Assembly (NCBI RefSeq): GCF_902459655.1
Contig: NZ_CABPSB010000001.1
Span: forward strand, 620,001-684,000
Source: Pandoraea anhela
GTDB taxonomy: Bacteria > Pseudomonadota > Gammaproteobacteria > Burkholderiales > Burkholderiaceae
DNA length: 64,000 bases
Direction of reading: 5' to 3'
Shown here piece after piece: positions 48,196 to 58,129 of this stretch. The notes below the pieces were generated by a model that was not told the DNA's origin, did no database searches, and saw only the letters and a list, made by a program, of their open reading frames with translations. Each line of letters opens with the position of its first letter. Within the stretch, counting starts at the first letter, position 1. The position numbers and the translations under genes are program-made.

Positions 48196-48675
48196 ATGCA
48201 ACCGTTTCAGGCGTCATGCCCGACCTGCCTGCGCCTTGAGCGCCTGGCATATCAGTTTGCACTTTACAGCGTCGTGGTCATCTTCATCGGATACGGCGCC
48301 TACAAATTCACGGCATACGAGGCTGCCGCCATCTTCCCGCTGGTCAGCAGCCATCCGTTGCTAAGTTGGCTATATCGGATTGTCAGCACGCAGGGCGTTT
48401 CCAACCTCATCGGGGTTTTCGAGTTGGCGGCAGCGCTGGCAATGGCCTATCCCCGCAATTGGCGGGTGCGTGTCGCAGGCAGCCTCGGCGTGGCACTAAC
48501 GCTTGTCGTCACCTTATCCTTCATCGTGACGACGCCCAATTTCGGTGGAAGTGCATTCGGTTTTCTGATCAAGGATCTCTCGCTGCTGGGCATCGCGCTG
48601 TTCGTCGCGGCGCATACGCTCGTGAAGGGTCACGAGCAAAGCCTTCACGGCCCGCGTCATCCCGCAGCGCAATAA
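48196..48675 (+). CDS. DUF417 (YkgB/RclC-like) membrane protein
   Basis: A 159-residue membrane protein with four hydrophobic segments. LYSVVVIFIGYGAYKFTAYEAAAIFPLVSSHPLLSWLY and GVFELAAALAMAYPRNWRVRVAGSLGVALTL, then TTPNFGGSAFGFLIKDLSLLG, are DUF417 signatures. In E. coli the family member RclC is part of the reactive-chlorine response. An N-terminal CPTC motif (residues 9-12) is present. GGAGG lies ten bases before ATG at 48196. A bidirectional terminator follows. Confidence 0.88.
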   Translation: MQPFQASCPTCLRLERLAYQFALYSVVVIFIGYGAYKFTAYEAAAIFPLVSSHPLLSWLYRIVSTQGVSNLIGVFELAAALAMAYPRNWRVRVAGSLGVALTLVVTLSFIVTTPNFGGSAFGFLIKDLSLLGIALFVAAHTLVKGHEQSLHGPRHPAAQ

Positions 48676-48680
48676 TGAAA

Positions 48681-48715
48681 AGCGCCCGCCCCTGCGATCA
48701 GGGAGCGGGCGCTTT
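48681..48715. terminator. Bidirectional terminator between DUF417 gene and leuA
   Basis: A long stem (AGCGCCCGC CCCTG with CAGGG A GCGGGCGCT, one bulge, loop CGAT) with A's before and T's after lies between convergent genes. Confidence 0.85.
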
Positions 48716-48805
48716 GTCTGCCAGTGCCGGGGCGCGACGTCGTCGCAGACAACGATCCCAGGGTGACGCGTCGATCCGACGATCGGCGCAGCAGTCTGCC
48801 GAATT

Positions 48806-48835
48806 CGTCGATATCCGTCGATATCTGTCGATATG
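48806..48835. repeat. Three tandem 10-bp repeats near the leuA 3' end
   Basis: CGTCGATATC, CGTCGATATC and TGTCGATATG are three units with exact 10-bp spacing, 26 bases beyond the leuA stop. Confidence 0.85.
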
Positions 48836-48861
48836 CGCCGAAATCTATCGCCCCCTGCGCC

Positions 48862-50406
48862 TTACGGCGTGAGCTGCGGGTTCAGCTTCTCGGCCTTCGA
48901 GTAAAGCTTGTTGAGCGCCGACAGATACGCCTTCGCCGATGCCGCGACGATGTCCGGATCGGTGCCCACGCCGTTCACGATGCGACCGGCCTTCGACAGA
49001 CGCACCGTCACTTCTCCCTGCGATTGCGTACCGGTCGTGATGGCGTTGACCGAGTACAACAACTGCTCCGCACCGCTTTGCACCTGTGACTCGATGGCAT
49101 TGAGCACGGCGTCGACCGGACCGTTGCCGTCCGACTCGCCGACCAGCTCCTTACCCTGCGCCGTGAACACGACACGCGCGCTCGGGCGCTCGCCGGTCTC
49201 GGAGTGCTGCGCCATCGACACGAGGTAGAAGTGCTCGCCGCCTTCCGCCTGCGCTTCGTTCGAGACGATCGCGAGAATGTCTTCGTCAAAGATCTCGGCC
49301 TTCTGATCCGCGAGTTCCTTGAAGCGGGCGAACGCAGCATTCACGTCCTGCTCCGACGCCATCTCGATGCCCAGTTCCTGCAACCGCTGCTTGAACGCGT
49401 TACGGCCCGAGAGCTTGCCCAGCACGATCTTGTTCGCGGTCCAGCCCACATCTTCCGCGCGCATGATTTCATAGGTGTCGCGCGCTTTGAGCACCCCGTC
49501 CTGGTGAATGCCGGACGCATGCGCAAAAGCGTTCGCACCCACGACGGCCTTGTTCGGCTGGACGGTGAAACCGGTGATTTGCGAGACAAGCTTCGAGGCA
49601 GGCACGATCTGCGTCGTATCGATGCCCAGATCCAGACCGAAGTAGTCTTTGCGGGTTTTGAGCGCCATCACGACTTCTTCGAGCGACGTGTTGCCTGCAC
49701 GCTCGCCAAGACCGTTGATCGTGCACTCGATCTGACGCGCACCGCCCAGTTGCACACCCGCGAGCGAGTTCGCCACGGCCATGCCGAGATCGTTGTGGCA
49801 GTGCACCGACCAGACGGCCTTGTCCGAGTTAGGTACGCGCTCGCGCAGCGTACGCACCAGTTGGCCGTAGAGTTCCGGCACGCCGTAGCCGACCGTGTCC
49901 GCCACGTTGATGGTCGTCGCGCCTTCATCGATCACGGCTTCGAGCACGCGGCACAGGAAATCCAGGTCCGAGCGGCTGCCGTCTTCCGGCGAAAACTCGA
50001 TGTTGTCCGTGAACTGACGCGCGTAGCGCACTGCGAGCTTGGCTTGCTCGAACACCTGATCCGGCGTCATGCGCAGCTTCTTCTCCATGTGCAGCGGCGA
50101 CGTGGCGATGAAGGTGTGGATCCGCGAGGAATTCGCTGCCTTGAGCGCCTCGGCGGCACGGGCGATATCACGGTCGTTGGCGCGGGCCAGCGAGCACACG
50201 GTGCTGTCCTTGACGATGCCCGCGATAGCCTGAATCGCCTCGAAGTCGCCGTTCGAGCTGGCCGCGAAGCCGGCCTCGATCACGTCCACGCGCAAGCGCT
50301 CCAGTTGACGGGCAATGCGAATCTTCTCGTCGCGTGTCATCGACGCGCCCGGCGACTGCTCACCATCGCGCAGGGTCGTATCGAAAATGATCAGCTTGTC
50401 GGCCAT
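48862..50406 (-). CDS. leuA: 2-isopropylmalate synthase
   Basis: A 514-residue enzyme that condenses acetyl-CoA with 2-oxoisovalerate, the first committed step of leucine synthesis. [17 protein letters not shown] (residues 8-24) carries the catalytic metal Asp, and [16 protein letters not shown] (about 206-221) the His metal ligands. [15 protein letters not shown] follows, and the C-terminal regulatory LeuA domain (about 390-510) binds leucine for feedback inhibition. AGGAG lies before the ATG. A sigma-70 promoter is found at 50628-50656. Confidence 0.97.
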   Translation of the reverse strand: MADKLIIFDTTLRDGEQSPGASMTRDEKIRIARQLERLRVDVIEAGFAASSNGDFEAIQAIAGIVKDSTVCSLARANDRDIARAAEALKAANSSRIHTFIATSPLHMEKKLRMTPDQVFEQAKLAVRYARQFTDNIEFSPEDGSRSDLDFLCRVLEAVIDEGATTINVADTVGYGVPELYGQLVRTLRERVPNSDKAVWSVHCHNDLGMAVANSLAGVQLGGARQIECTINGLGERAGNTSLEEVVMALKTRKDYFGLDLGIDTTQIVPASKLVSQITGFTVQPNKAVVGANAFAHASGIHQDGVLKARDTYEIMRAEDVGWTANKIVLGKLSGRNAFKQRLQELGIEMASEQDVNAAFARFKELADQKAEIFDEDILAIVSNEAQAEGGEHFYLVSMAQHSETGERPSARVVFTAQGKELVGESDGNGPVDAVLNAIESQVQSGAEQLLYSVNAITTGTQSQGEVTVRLSKAGRIVNGVGTDPDIVAASAKAYLSALNKLYSKAEKLNPQLTP

Positions 50407-50656
50407 GATTTGCTCCTGTGGGGATCTCGTAGGGTTGGGTCTTGATGTCTGGCGGCGGCGCCAGCGCGAGCCAAATCGCGCGCGGCCGTCCGGGGCGGCA
50501 ACTACCGGGAGGGAATCAGCGCGCGACGCGCGCAGGCATGGCCGGCCCGAAGGCGGAGAAACGGCATGGCGTTGGCGTTGCGTGAGGAAGGCCCGGAGCC
50601 GGGATGGCGCCTGAAATCATGAGCGCCAATATAGTCGCAATCGGGGGTTTTCGCAA
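50407..50656 (-). promoter_or_regulatory. leuA promoter and leader with small ORF
   Basis: TTGCGA (plus-strand TCGCAA, 50651-50656), a 17-base spacer and TATATT (50628-50633) form a strong promoter. The leader of about 215 bases contains a 21-codon frame (50502-50567, [21 protein letters not shown]) with three Leu codons. No U-tailed attenuator was seen between it and leuA. The remaining gap up to 50877 holds two hairpins and no gene. Confidence 0.6.
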
Positions 50657-50669
50657 CGCGCACACCGGC

Positions 50670-50697
50670 GCAAAGGCCCGTACAGACGGGCCTTTGC
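50670..50697. terminator. Perfect hairpin upstream of the leuA promoter
   Basis: GCAAAGGCCCGT and ACGGGCCTTTGC form a perfect 12-bp stem with loop ACAG. It has no long U-tract and may be a second terminator for the kbp transcript. Confidence 0.5.
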
Positions 50698-50740
50698 GGC
50701 AACCGGGCGAAGCTCGGCGACGCCCCCGCCTCCCCCATCC

Positions 50741-50773
50741 AAAAACGAAACAGCCCGGCGTTGAGCCGGGCTG
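50741..50773 (-). terminator. Terminator of kbp
   Basis: A stem CAGCCCGGC/GCCGGGCTG (50751-50759, 50765-50773) is followed on the minus strand by TTTCGTTTTT. Confidence 0.82.
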
Positions 50774-50877
50774 AAGATCACCGAAGCGCCTTGCACTGCC
50801 ATCGATGCAGAACGAAATCGCCGGCGCGGCAGGCGGCGTACGCAAGCGCAACAACGCCCCGCCCACCGACCTGACGA

Positions 50878-51360
50878 TCAGCGCGGCGGAATCCGCAACA
50901 CCTGCCCCGGGTAAATCTTGTCCGGGCTGGAGAGCATCGGTTTGTTGGCTTCGAAGATGGCGTTGTACTTGTTGGCGTCGCCGTACTGCGCCTTCGAGAT
51001 CGCCGAGAGCGTATCGCCCGACTTGACCGTGTAGTAGGTCGCTTCGGCGGAGGGTGTCGAGACGGACATCTGATCGTTCACCGTCGCGACGCCCTTGACG
51101 TTACCGCAACACAGTAGAATCTTCTCCTTGGTGGCCTGATCCGGCGCCACCCCATACGCCGTGGCGGTCCGTGTCGCACCGTCGAACTCGACATTGAGCG
51201 CCGTTGCACTCAAGCCTTGCGTAGCGATGTAGTTCTGAATCGCCTCACCCGCCGCACGATTGGCGGCGTCTGCGTCAGTGCCCGGGGGCGGCGGTTCGGC
51301 CGCATGCGCCTTGCCGAACAACGCTTCACCCGCGTCTTTCACGAAGTCCATAATGCCCAT
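50878..51360 (-). CDS. kbp: BON-LysM protein, Kbp/YgaU type (potassium-binding protein family)
   Basis: A 160-residue cytoplasmic-type protein. MGIMDFVKDAGEALFGKA at the start, a BON domain (about 38-97), then a LysM domain (YYTVKSGDTLSAISKAQYGDANKYNAIFEANKPML... QVLRIPP, about 108-158). The order and length match E. coli Kbp/YgaU (149 residues), a potassium sensor. AAGGAG lies six bases before the ATG at 51360. No signal peptide. Confidence 0.9.
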   Translation of the reverse strand: MGIMDFVKDAGEALFGKAHAAEPPPPGTDADAANRAAGEAIQNYIATQGLSATALNVEFDGATRTATAYGVAPDQATKEKILLCCGNVKGVATVNDQMSVSTPSAEATYYTVKSGDTLSAISKAQYGDANKYNAIFEANKPMLSSPDKIYPGQVLRIPPR

Positions 51361-51556
51361 GATTTCTCCTTCGTCACATTGACCTACGGAAACGGCGCCG
51401 GGTCGGGCGCAAAGATTGTCGCGCGATCCGGGCCACAGGGGGTACTTCGATGCCACCATCGTCAAGCGTAGAACATTCCGATGGCGTAATACCTGACAAC
51501 TCTGACAGGTAGATGTGACAAGGGGCGTATTCACACGCCCCTTGTCATGACTGGCT

Positions 51557-52432
51557 TTACTCGTCGACCTCACCGAAGATACGCTGCCGACGGCCCTTCA
51601 GGAAGCGGAAGGCCCACAGCACATAGCCCGAAATGCTGTAGAGGCAGAACATGCCGAAAAGCACGAGCGGCGGGTCGGACGACACCAGAATGAAGCCGAC
51701 CATGAACAGCAGCACCACGCCGAACGACACCCGCTGACGGACATCGAGCGCCTTGCCGCTGTAAAACGGCGCGTTCGAGACCATGGACATCCCGGCGTAA
51801 ATCGTCAGGCAGAAGGCGACCCAGGGCATCCAGAACACGTTGACCGGCAACTTGTTGTCGATGGTGATCCAGACGAAGCCCGCAATGAGCGCCGCCGCCG
51901 CCGGACTGGCAAGTCCCTGGAAGAAGCGCTTGTCGACTACGCCGATGTTCGTGTTGAAGCGGGCGAGGCGCAGCGCGGCGCCGGCCACGTACACGAACGC
52001 CGCAAGCCATCCCCATTTGCCGATTTCGTGAAGAATCCACTCGTACATCACCAGCGCCGGCGCCACGCCGAACGAGGTCATGTCGGACAGCGAATCGTAC
52101 TGCTCGCCGAAAGCGCTCTGCGTGTTGGTCATGCGGGCAACACGCCCGTCCATGCCATCGAGCACCATTGCGAAAAAGATGGCAATGGCGGCTTGCTCGA
52201 AGCGATCGTTCATCGCCTGAACGATGGCGAAGAAGCCGCAGAACAGCGCGGCGGTCGTGAATGCGTTGGGCAGCAGATAGATGCCGCGATTGCGCGGGCG
52301 CACCGGCAGGTCGTCCTCCACACCCTGATCGTGGTCTTCGTTCATCGATGGCTCTGATGGATTTTTGTGACGGCCGAACGGCGAGAGATGCCTGACATTG
52401 TTGCGCAAGCGGCCGCGATGGTTTTCCGGCAT
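51557..52432 (-). CDS. pssA: CDP-diacylglycerol--serine O-phosphatidyltransferase
   Basis: A 291-residue membrane enzyme that makes phosphatidylserine from CDP-diacylglycerol and serine. The CDP-alcohol phosphotransferase signature is complete: DGMDGRVAR followed by G and two Asp in FGEQYDSLSD. About eight hydrophobic segments. The start at 52432 is favoured by AAGGAG six bases upstream; a start at 52345 (MNEDHDQ) has a poor site. Downstream of psd on the same strand, so the two consecutive steps of phosphatidylethanolamine synthesis are linked. Confidence 0.95.
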   Translation of the reverse strand: MPENHRGRLRNNVRHLSPFGRHKNPSEPSMNEDHDQGVEDDLPVRPRNRGIYLLPNAFTTAALFCGFFAIVQAMNDRFEQAAIAIFFAMVLDGMDGRVARMTNTQSAFGEQYDSLSDMTSFGVAPALVMYEWILHEIGKWGWLAAFVYVAGAALRLARFNTNIGVVDKRFFQGLASPAAAALIAGFVWITIDNKLPVNVFWMPWVAFCLTIYAGMSMVSNAPFYSGKALDVRQRVSFGVVLLFMVGFILVSSDPPLVLFGMFCLYSISGYVLWAFRFLKGRRQRIFGEVDE

Positions 52433-52633
52433 CTGTAACTCCTTGACGATGCTAGGGTCGGTTCACTGACCCCAAAACTGCGGGCGAACCCGCGACGGAT
52501 CACCGCTATTGGAACGCGAAAAGCGAAAGCAGTTGCAGACCGCATCGTCACGACATGACGCCACCGCGACGATCAGGCGACGTGCGACCCCGTGTCGCGC
52601 CGCCGCCAGCGGCCCTGATGCGGTACATACGGC

Positions 52634-53269
52634 TTACAGCTCGGCGAGAATCGTCGACGTAGCCGATACCTTGTCGCCGATGGCCACACGCGGACGCGAG
52701 CCAAGCGGCAGGTACACGTCGACACGCGAACCGAAGCGGATGAAGCCGTAGCGCTGGCCGCGCGACAAACGGTCGCCCGCCTTCACGTAGCACAGAATGC
52801 GGCGTGCAATCAGACCGGCGACCTGCACGCTCGTCACGATCTGACCGCCGACATCGATCACCAGCGCATTGCGCTCGTTCTCAAGCGACGCCTTGTCCAG
52901 ATCGGCATTGAAGAAGCGGCCTGGGAAATATTCCACTTTGGTCACCGTGCCGTCAACCGGCGCACGGTTCGAGTGGACGTTGAAGACGTTCATGAACACG
53001 CTGATCTTCAGTGCCTCACGGCCCGCATAGGGATCCTGCGTGGTTTCGATAGCCACGATGCGACCGTCTGCCGGAGAGAGCACGGCGCCGGCCTGCTGCG
53101 GCACTTCACGCGGCGGGTCGCGGAAGAACTGCAATACGAACAGGGCGATCACCCAGAACGGCGCGGCCCAAAACACGCCAGCCATAAAATGCACGACGAG
53201 CGCGACGGCGACGGCGATACCCAGAAAAGGCCAGCCCTCTCGGGCGATGATCGGGTGAGGATAATTCAT
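52634..53269 (-). CDS. psd: Phosphatidylserine decarboxylase proenzyme
   Basis: A 211-residue decarboxylase that makes phosphatidylethanolamine. It belongs to the short Psd type: two N-terminal hydrophobic segments, [21 protein letters not shown], and [17 protein letters not shown]. The C-terminal [11 protein letters not shown] holds the Gly-Ser self-cleavage site that creates the pyruvoyl group. The start [17 protein letters not shown] at 53269 is typical; 73 upstream in-frame codons are not. It stands between ilvC and pssA. Confidence 0.95.
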   Translation of the reverse strand: MNYPHPIIAREGWPFLGIAVAVALVVHFMAGVFWAAPFWVIALFVLQFFRDPPREVPQQAGAVLSPADGRIVAIETTQDPYAGREALKISVFMNVFNVHSNRAPVDGTVTKVEYFPGRFFNADLDKASLENERNALVIDVGGQIVTSVQVAGLIARRILCYVKAGDRLSRGQRYGFIRFGSRVDVYLPLGSRPRVAIGDKVSATSTILAEL

Positions 53270-53651
53270 GCGATTGAACTCGCGTCCTTGGTAAAACGGT
53301 TGAGTGAGCGGGTCGACCTGCTTCGGGCCAAACCGTGACGTGGCGGCATTGTAGCAATGCGCGCGACATGGCGGCACTTTTTCCCCAATCGACACGTTCG
53401 CGTCACATTCGCGGGGCGGGCCAAATTCGGTGACAACGACGCGCAAACCCCGTTGAGTCGAAACGAAAAAGGCCGTCCGCCTTGCCATAGCGGGTGGCTA
53501 CGGCAAAACGGACGGCCCGGCGCAACGGGTCACGCACAGTCGGGCTCGATGTCACCGTGCCCCTTCCTGCCCGCTACCGTCTGCCACCGGCGCGCGCCCC
53601 CCCCCGAAAACTCCCGGAGGCCTGCGCCGAGCGGCACGTCATGCTTGCTGC
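53270..53651. other. psd-ilvC intergenic region
   Basis: 382 bases without a gene. It contains the ilv terminator at 53466-53517 and a run of nine C at 53597-53605. The psd promoter must lie here, but no good consensus was found. Confidence 0.5.
53466..53517 (-). terminator. Terminator of the ilvBHC operon
   Basis: Arms at 53471-53486 and 53502-53517 pair over 16 positions with two mismatches. On the minus strand the second arm is followed by TTTTTCGTTT. Confidence 0.82.
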
Positions 53652-54683
<1,032 letters not shown>

Positions 54684-54745
54684 TTACCAAAAATAAACTG
54701 CAATCAGAATGGATTGAAATCCGCTTACCGCGTTGTCGTTGCCGG

Positions 54746-55237
54746 TCAGACCTTCAGAATGCGCTCGCCGCGCCCGATGCCCGAGCCACCGGTACGAACC
54801 GTCTCGAGAATCGCCGTCTGGTCAAGCCCTTCGATAAATGCGTCGAGTTTCGACGAATTGCCGGTGAGCTCAATCGTATAGGTCTTTTCCGTAACGTCAA
54901 TGATGCGGCCGCGGAAAATATCCGACATCCGCTTCATCTCCTCTCGCTCCTTGCCCACCGCACGAACCTTGATCAGCATCAGTTCGCGCTCGATGTGAGC
55001 CCCCTCGGTCAGGTCGACCACCTTGACCACCTCGATGAGCCGGTTCAGGTGCTTCGTGATCTGTTCGATGACGTCGTCGGAGCCCGTCGTGACCACCGTC
55101 ATGCGTGAGAGCGACCGATCTTCGGTTGGCGCAACGGTGAGTGTCTCGATATTGTAGCCACGCGCCGAAAACAGCCCGACCACGCGCGACAGCGCGCCCG
55201 GCTCGTTTTCGAGCAAAACAGAAATAATGTGCCTCAT
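54746..55237 (-). CDS. ilvH: Acetolactate synthase small (regulatory) subunit
   Basis: A 163-residue regulatory subunit. An ACT domain at the N-terminus (MRHIISVLLENEPGALSRVVGLFSARGYNIE) binds valine, and the C-terminal ALS_ss domain (ERELMLIKV ... FRGRIIDVTEKTYTIELTG) contacts the catalytic subunit. The start at 55237 is the family start; 25 earlier codons overlap the spacer to ilvB. It gives valine feedback control of the pathway. Confidence 0.96.
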   Translation of the reverse strand: MRHIISVLLENEPGALSRVVGLFSARGYNIETLTVAPTEDRSLSRMTVVTTGSDDVIEQITKHLNRLIEVVKVVDLTEGAHIERELMLIKVRAVGKEREEMKRMSDIFRGRIIDVTEKTYTIELTGNSSKLDAFIEGLDQTAILETVRTGGSGIGRGERILKV

Positions 55238-55327
55238 GGTGTATCCCGGATTGTCCTGGTTTGGGACGTCGCGCCCGTGCCCCGGCAATGCCGACGGCAA
55301 CCGACAGCGCAAACGCGCCTCGTCGTC

Positions 55328-57097
55328 TTACAGATCTTCCGAACCGAGCAGCATCTCGCTGATGCCCTTGCCCGCCTGAACCATCGGCCAGACGTTTTCG
55401 GTGGGATCCGTTTGGAAATCCATGAATACCGTACGATCCTTAAGGGCCAGCGCTTCGCGCAGTGCCGGCTCGACGTCCGACGACTTCTCGATGCGCATCC
55501 CCACGTGACCGTACGCCTCGGCAAGCTTCACGAAGTCCGGCAGCGCATCCATGTACGAACTGGAGTAGCGCTTGCTGTACTCGATCTGCTGCCACTGGCG
55601 AACCATGCCCAGATAGCGATTATTCAGCGACAGAATCTTGACCGGCGTACGATATTGCAGGCAAGTCGAGAGTTCCTGAATGCACATCTGGATTGAGCCT
55701 TCTCCCGTAATACAGGCGACTTCTGCATCCGGGTGCGCCATCTTCACGCCCATTGCCGCAGGCAGACCGAAGCCCATCGTTCCCAGCCCGCCCGAGTTGA
55801 TCCAGCGGCGAGGCTTGTTGAAGCGGTAGTACTGAGCGGCCCACATCTGATGCTGACCGACGTCCGAGCACACGAATGCTTCGCCGTCCGTAAGTTTCCA
55901 GTATGTCTCGACCACGTGTTGCGGCTTGATGATTTCGCTCTGGCGATCGAAAGCGAGGCAATCGCGCGAACGCCACTGCTCGATCTGCTTCCACCAATCG
56001 GCCAGCGCCGCCGCGTCCGGACCGTGGTCGGCCGTTTGCAGATTTTCGATTATCTCGCGCAGCACTTCCTTCACGTCGCCGACGATCGGGATGTCGACCT
56101 TCACACGCTTCGAGATCGACGACGGGTCGATGTCGATGTGGATGATCTTGCGAGCGGTCGAGGAGAAATGCTCCGGGTTGCCGATCACACGGTCGTCGAA
56201 ACGCGCGCCGATGGCGATGAGCACGTCGCAATGCTGCATGGCCATGTTGGCTTCGTACGTGCCATGCATGCCCAGCATGCCGAGGAACTTGGGATCGCTC
56301 GCGCGATACCCGCCCAGGCCCATGAGCGTATTGGTCACCGGATAGCCGAGCAGATCGCAGAACTGGTTCAGTTCCTTCGATGCATCGGCCAGGATGATGC
56401 CGCCGCCCGTATAGATATAGGGACGCTTGGCCGAGAGCAGCAGGCTCATGGCCTTGCGGATCTGGCCCGAATGGCCCTTCGTCACCGGGTTGTACGAGCG
56501 CAACGCCACCGACTTCGGATACTCGAAGCGGCAACGCGCCTTGGAGACGTCCTTCGGAATGTCGACCAGCACCGGCCCGGGACGGCCCGTCTTCGCGATG
56601 TAAAAGGCTTTCTTGATCGTGGCGGCGAGATCGCGCACATCCTTCACCAGGAAGTTGTGCTTCACGCAGGGGCGCGTGATACCGACCGTGTCGCACTCCT
56701 GGAAGGCGTCCTGGCCGATGGCGGCCGTGGGCACCTGTCCGGTGATGATGACGAGCGGGATCGAATCCATGTACGCCGTGGCAATGCCGGTGACCGCATT
56801 GGTCACGCCGGGGCCAGACGTCACGAGGCACACGCCGACTTTGTCGGTGGAACGCGAATAAGCGTCGGCCGCATGCACGGCTGCCTGCTCATGGCGCACC
56901 AGAATGTGCTGGATCTTGTCCTGCTTGTAGAGTTCGTCGTAGATGTAGAGAACCGAACCGCCGGGATAACCCCACAGATGTTCGACTCCCTCTTCCTGAA
57001 GCGAGCGCACGAGGATCTCGGCGCCGATCATGTCTTCAGAAGTATTTTGGTGGCGTGTAGCTTCCGCCTCGGAGAATTCCGCGCTTGGCATGTTCAT
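55328..57097 (-). CDS. ilvB: Acetolactate synthase large (catalytic) subunit
   Basis: A 589-residue thiamine-diphosphate enzyme that makes acetolactate from two pyruvates, the first step of valine and leucine synthesis. The ThDP-activating Glu is in RHEQAAVHAADAY, and the ThDP/Mg motif begins at GEGSIQMCIQELSTCL (GEGS in place of the commoner GDGS) and ends NNRYLGMVRQWQ. FAD-binding domain in the middle. AAAGG lies before the ATG at 57097. Promoter at 57245-57273. The subunit could equally be named IlvI. Confidence 0.96.
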   Translation of the reverse strand: MNMPSAEFSEAEATRHQNTSEDMIGAEILVRSLQEEGVEHLWGYPGGSVLYIYDELYKQDKIQHILVRHEQAAVHAADAYSRSTDKVGVCLVTSGPGVTNAVTGIATAYMDSIPLVIITGQVPTAAIGQDAFQECDTVGITRPCVKHNFLVKDVRDLAATIKKAFYIAKTGRPGPVLVDIPKDVSKARCRFEYPKSVALRSYNPVTKGHSGQIRKAMSLLLSAKRPYIYTGGGIILADASKELNQFCDLLGYPVTNTLMGLGGYRASDPKFLGMLGMHGTYEANMAMQHCDVLIAIGARFDDRVIGNPEHFSSTARKIIHIDIDPSSISKRVKVDIPIVGDVKEVLREIIENLQTADHGPDAAALADWWKQIEQWRSRDCLAFDRQSEIIKPQHVVETYWKLTDGEAFVCSDVGQHQMWAAQYYRFNKPRRWINSGGLGTMGFGLPAAMGVKMAHPDAEVACITGEGSIQMCIQELSTCLQYRTPVKILSLNNRYLGMVRQWQQIEYSKRYSSSYMDALPDFVKLAEAYGHVGMRIEKSSDVEPALREALALKDRTVFMDFQTDPTENVWPMVQAGKGISEMLLGSEDL

Positions 57098-57244
57098 CGT
57101 CGACCTTTCAAAGTTTCGGCAAAAATTTTGATCGGGTGCTCTCCCCGCGAACTTGTGGTCCGGGCTCAAGCTGCGCGTCTGAATGATGGACACACCGGAT
57201 AGGCGTGCCGATATTGAGACAATCACAGATATTGCGAACTGGCA

Positions 57245-57273
57245 ACATTACTGGTTCGCAGCAAAATGGTCAA
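57245..57273 (-). promoter_or_regulatory. Promoter of the ilvBHC operon
   Basis: On the minus strand: TTGACC, a 17-base spacer and TAATGT, close to the sigma-70 consensus. The transcript would have a leader of about 140 bases. Confidence 0.7.
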
Positions 57274-57487
57274 GCGAGTTTATGCATTTGCAGCATGATC
57301 GCGAAGTTCGCTTCGCAAATTTCCCACACTGTTCGGTGCAAGTCCCTACGCTGGTGCACAATCTTCACACGATAGGAACCCGGCGATGACGCCCGGCGTC
57401 GTAACTCGGCACAACGTGACACAACCGGAAGCAAAATCGGTTACAGGCAGGCGCGTTTTTGGTAGCATCCGCACCGACTACGCGATC

Positions 57488-57504
57488 TTTACGTAATCTT
57501 TACG
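57488..57504 (+). promoter_or_regulatory. Direct repeat TTTACG-5-TTTACG before the sigma-factor gene
   Basis: Two TTTACG copies (57488-57493 and 57499-57504), 11 bases apart and within a larger ATCTTTACG repeat, lie 53 bases upstream of the sigma-factor start. The 11-base period is like binding sites of OmpR-type regulators. Confidence 0.4.
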
Positions 57505-57556
57505 CTTAAACGGCATTTCACAGGCGCAGCGGCAGACGCTGCGTGTACCCCACCGG

Positions 57557-58129
57557 ATGGCATCTGACAAGGAACTGGCGGATTTTCTCGCAGGCATCGA
57601 GCGGCGCGCTTTCAAGCAGGCCGTCTATGCCGTACGCGACGACGAGGCCGCCCTCGATATCGTTCAGGATGCGATGATCCGTCTGGCCGAAAAGTACGGC
57701 GACAAGCCGCCGGCCGACCTGCCGTTGCTGTTCACGCGCATCCTCCAGAACACCATTCACGACTATTTCCGCCGCCAGAAGGTGCGCAACACCTGGGTGA
57801 CGCTGTTCTCCAACCTCGCCGGCCCCGGCGAGGACGAACGCGACGATTTCGACCCCCTCGAAACCTTGCTGGGCGAGGACGGGTCGGTGCAGACCGAGAG
57901 CAGCGAAGACTCGGTTTCGCGTGCCGAAATCCTCACGCTCATCGAGGCGGAAATACAGAAACTACCGACACGTCAACGAGAAGCCTTCCTCATGCGTTAC
58001 TGGGAGGACATGGACGTTGCCGAGACCGCCGCCACGATGGGGTGCTCCGAAGGCAGCGTCAAAACGCACTGCTCGCGTGCTACCCACGCGTTGGCACAGG
58101 CGTTGAAGGCAAAAGGGATCAGGTTATGA
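57557..58129 (+). CDS. ECF-type RNA polymerase sigma factor
   Basis: A 190-residue sigma factor. Region 2: FLAGIERRAFKQAVYAVRDDEAALDIVQDAMIRLAEKYG and LLFTRILQNTIHDYFRRQKVR. An acidic linker follows (about 85-125; GEDERDDFDPLE). Region 4: LPTRQREAFLMRYWEDMDVAETAATMGCSEGSVKTHCSRATHALAQAL. Its stop overlaps the start of the DUF3619 gene (ATGA). The conserved association with DUF3619, DUF3106 and RDD genes suggests an envelope-related regulon. Confidence 0.93.
   Translation: MASDKELADFLAGIERRAFKQAVYAVRDDEAALDIVQDAMIRLAEKYGDKPPADLPLLFTRILQNTIHDYFRRQKVRNTWVTLFSNLAGPGEDERDDFDPLETLLGEDGSVQTESSEDSVSRAEILTLIEAEIQKLPTRQREAFLMRYWEDMDVAETAATMGCSEGSVKTHCSRATHALAQALKAKGIRL

Larger units (their letters stand above)
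57098..57556. other. ilvB / sigma-factor divergent intergenic region
   Basis: 459 bases without a convincing gene, holding the ilv promoter (57245-57273) and a pair of direct repeats (57488-57504) before the sigma-factor gene. The ilvB frame stays open 43 codons upstream, starting GTG-Ile-Val-Ser-Ile, without a stop. Confidence 0.5.

Noticed and set aside
53597-53605. A nine-C run before the ilvC terminator as a phase-variable switch.
   Set aside because: It lies downstream of the ilvC stop, between the stop and the terminator, where length change should not alter expression.
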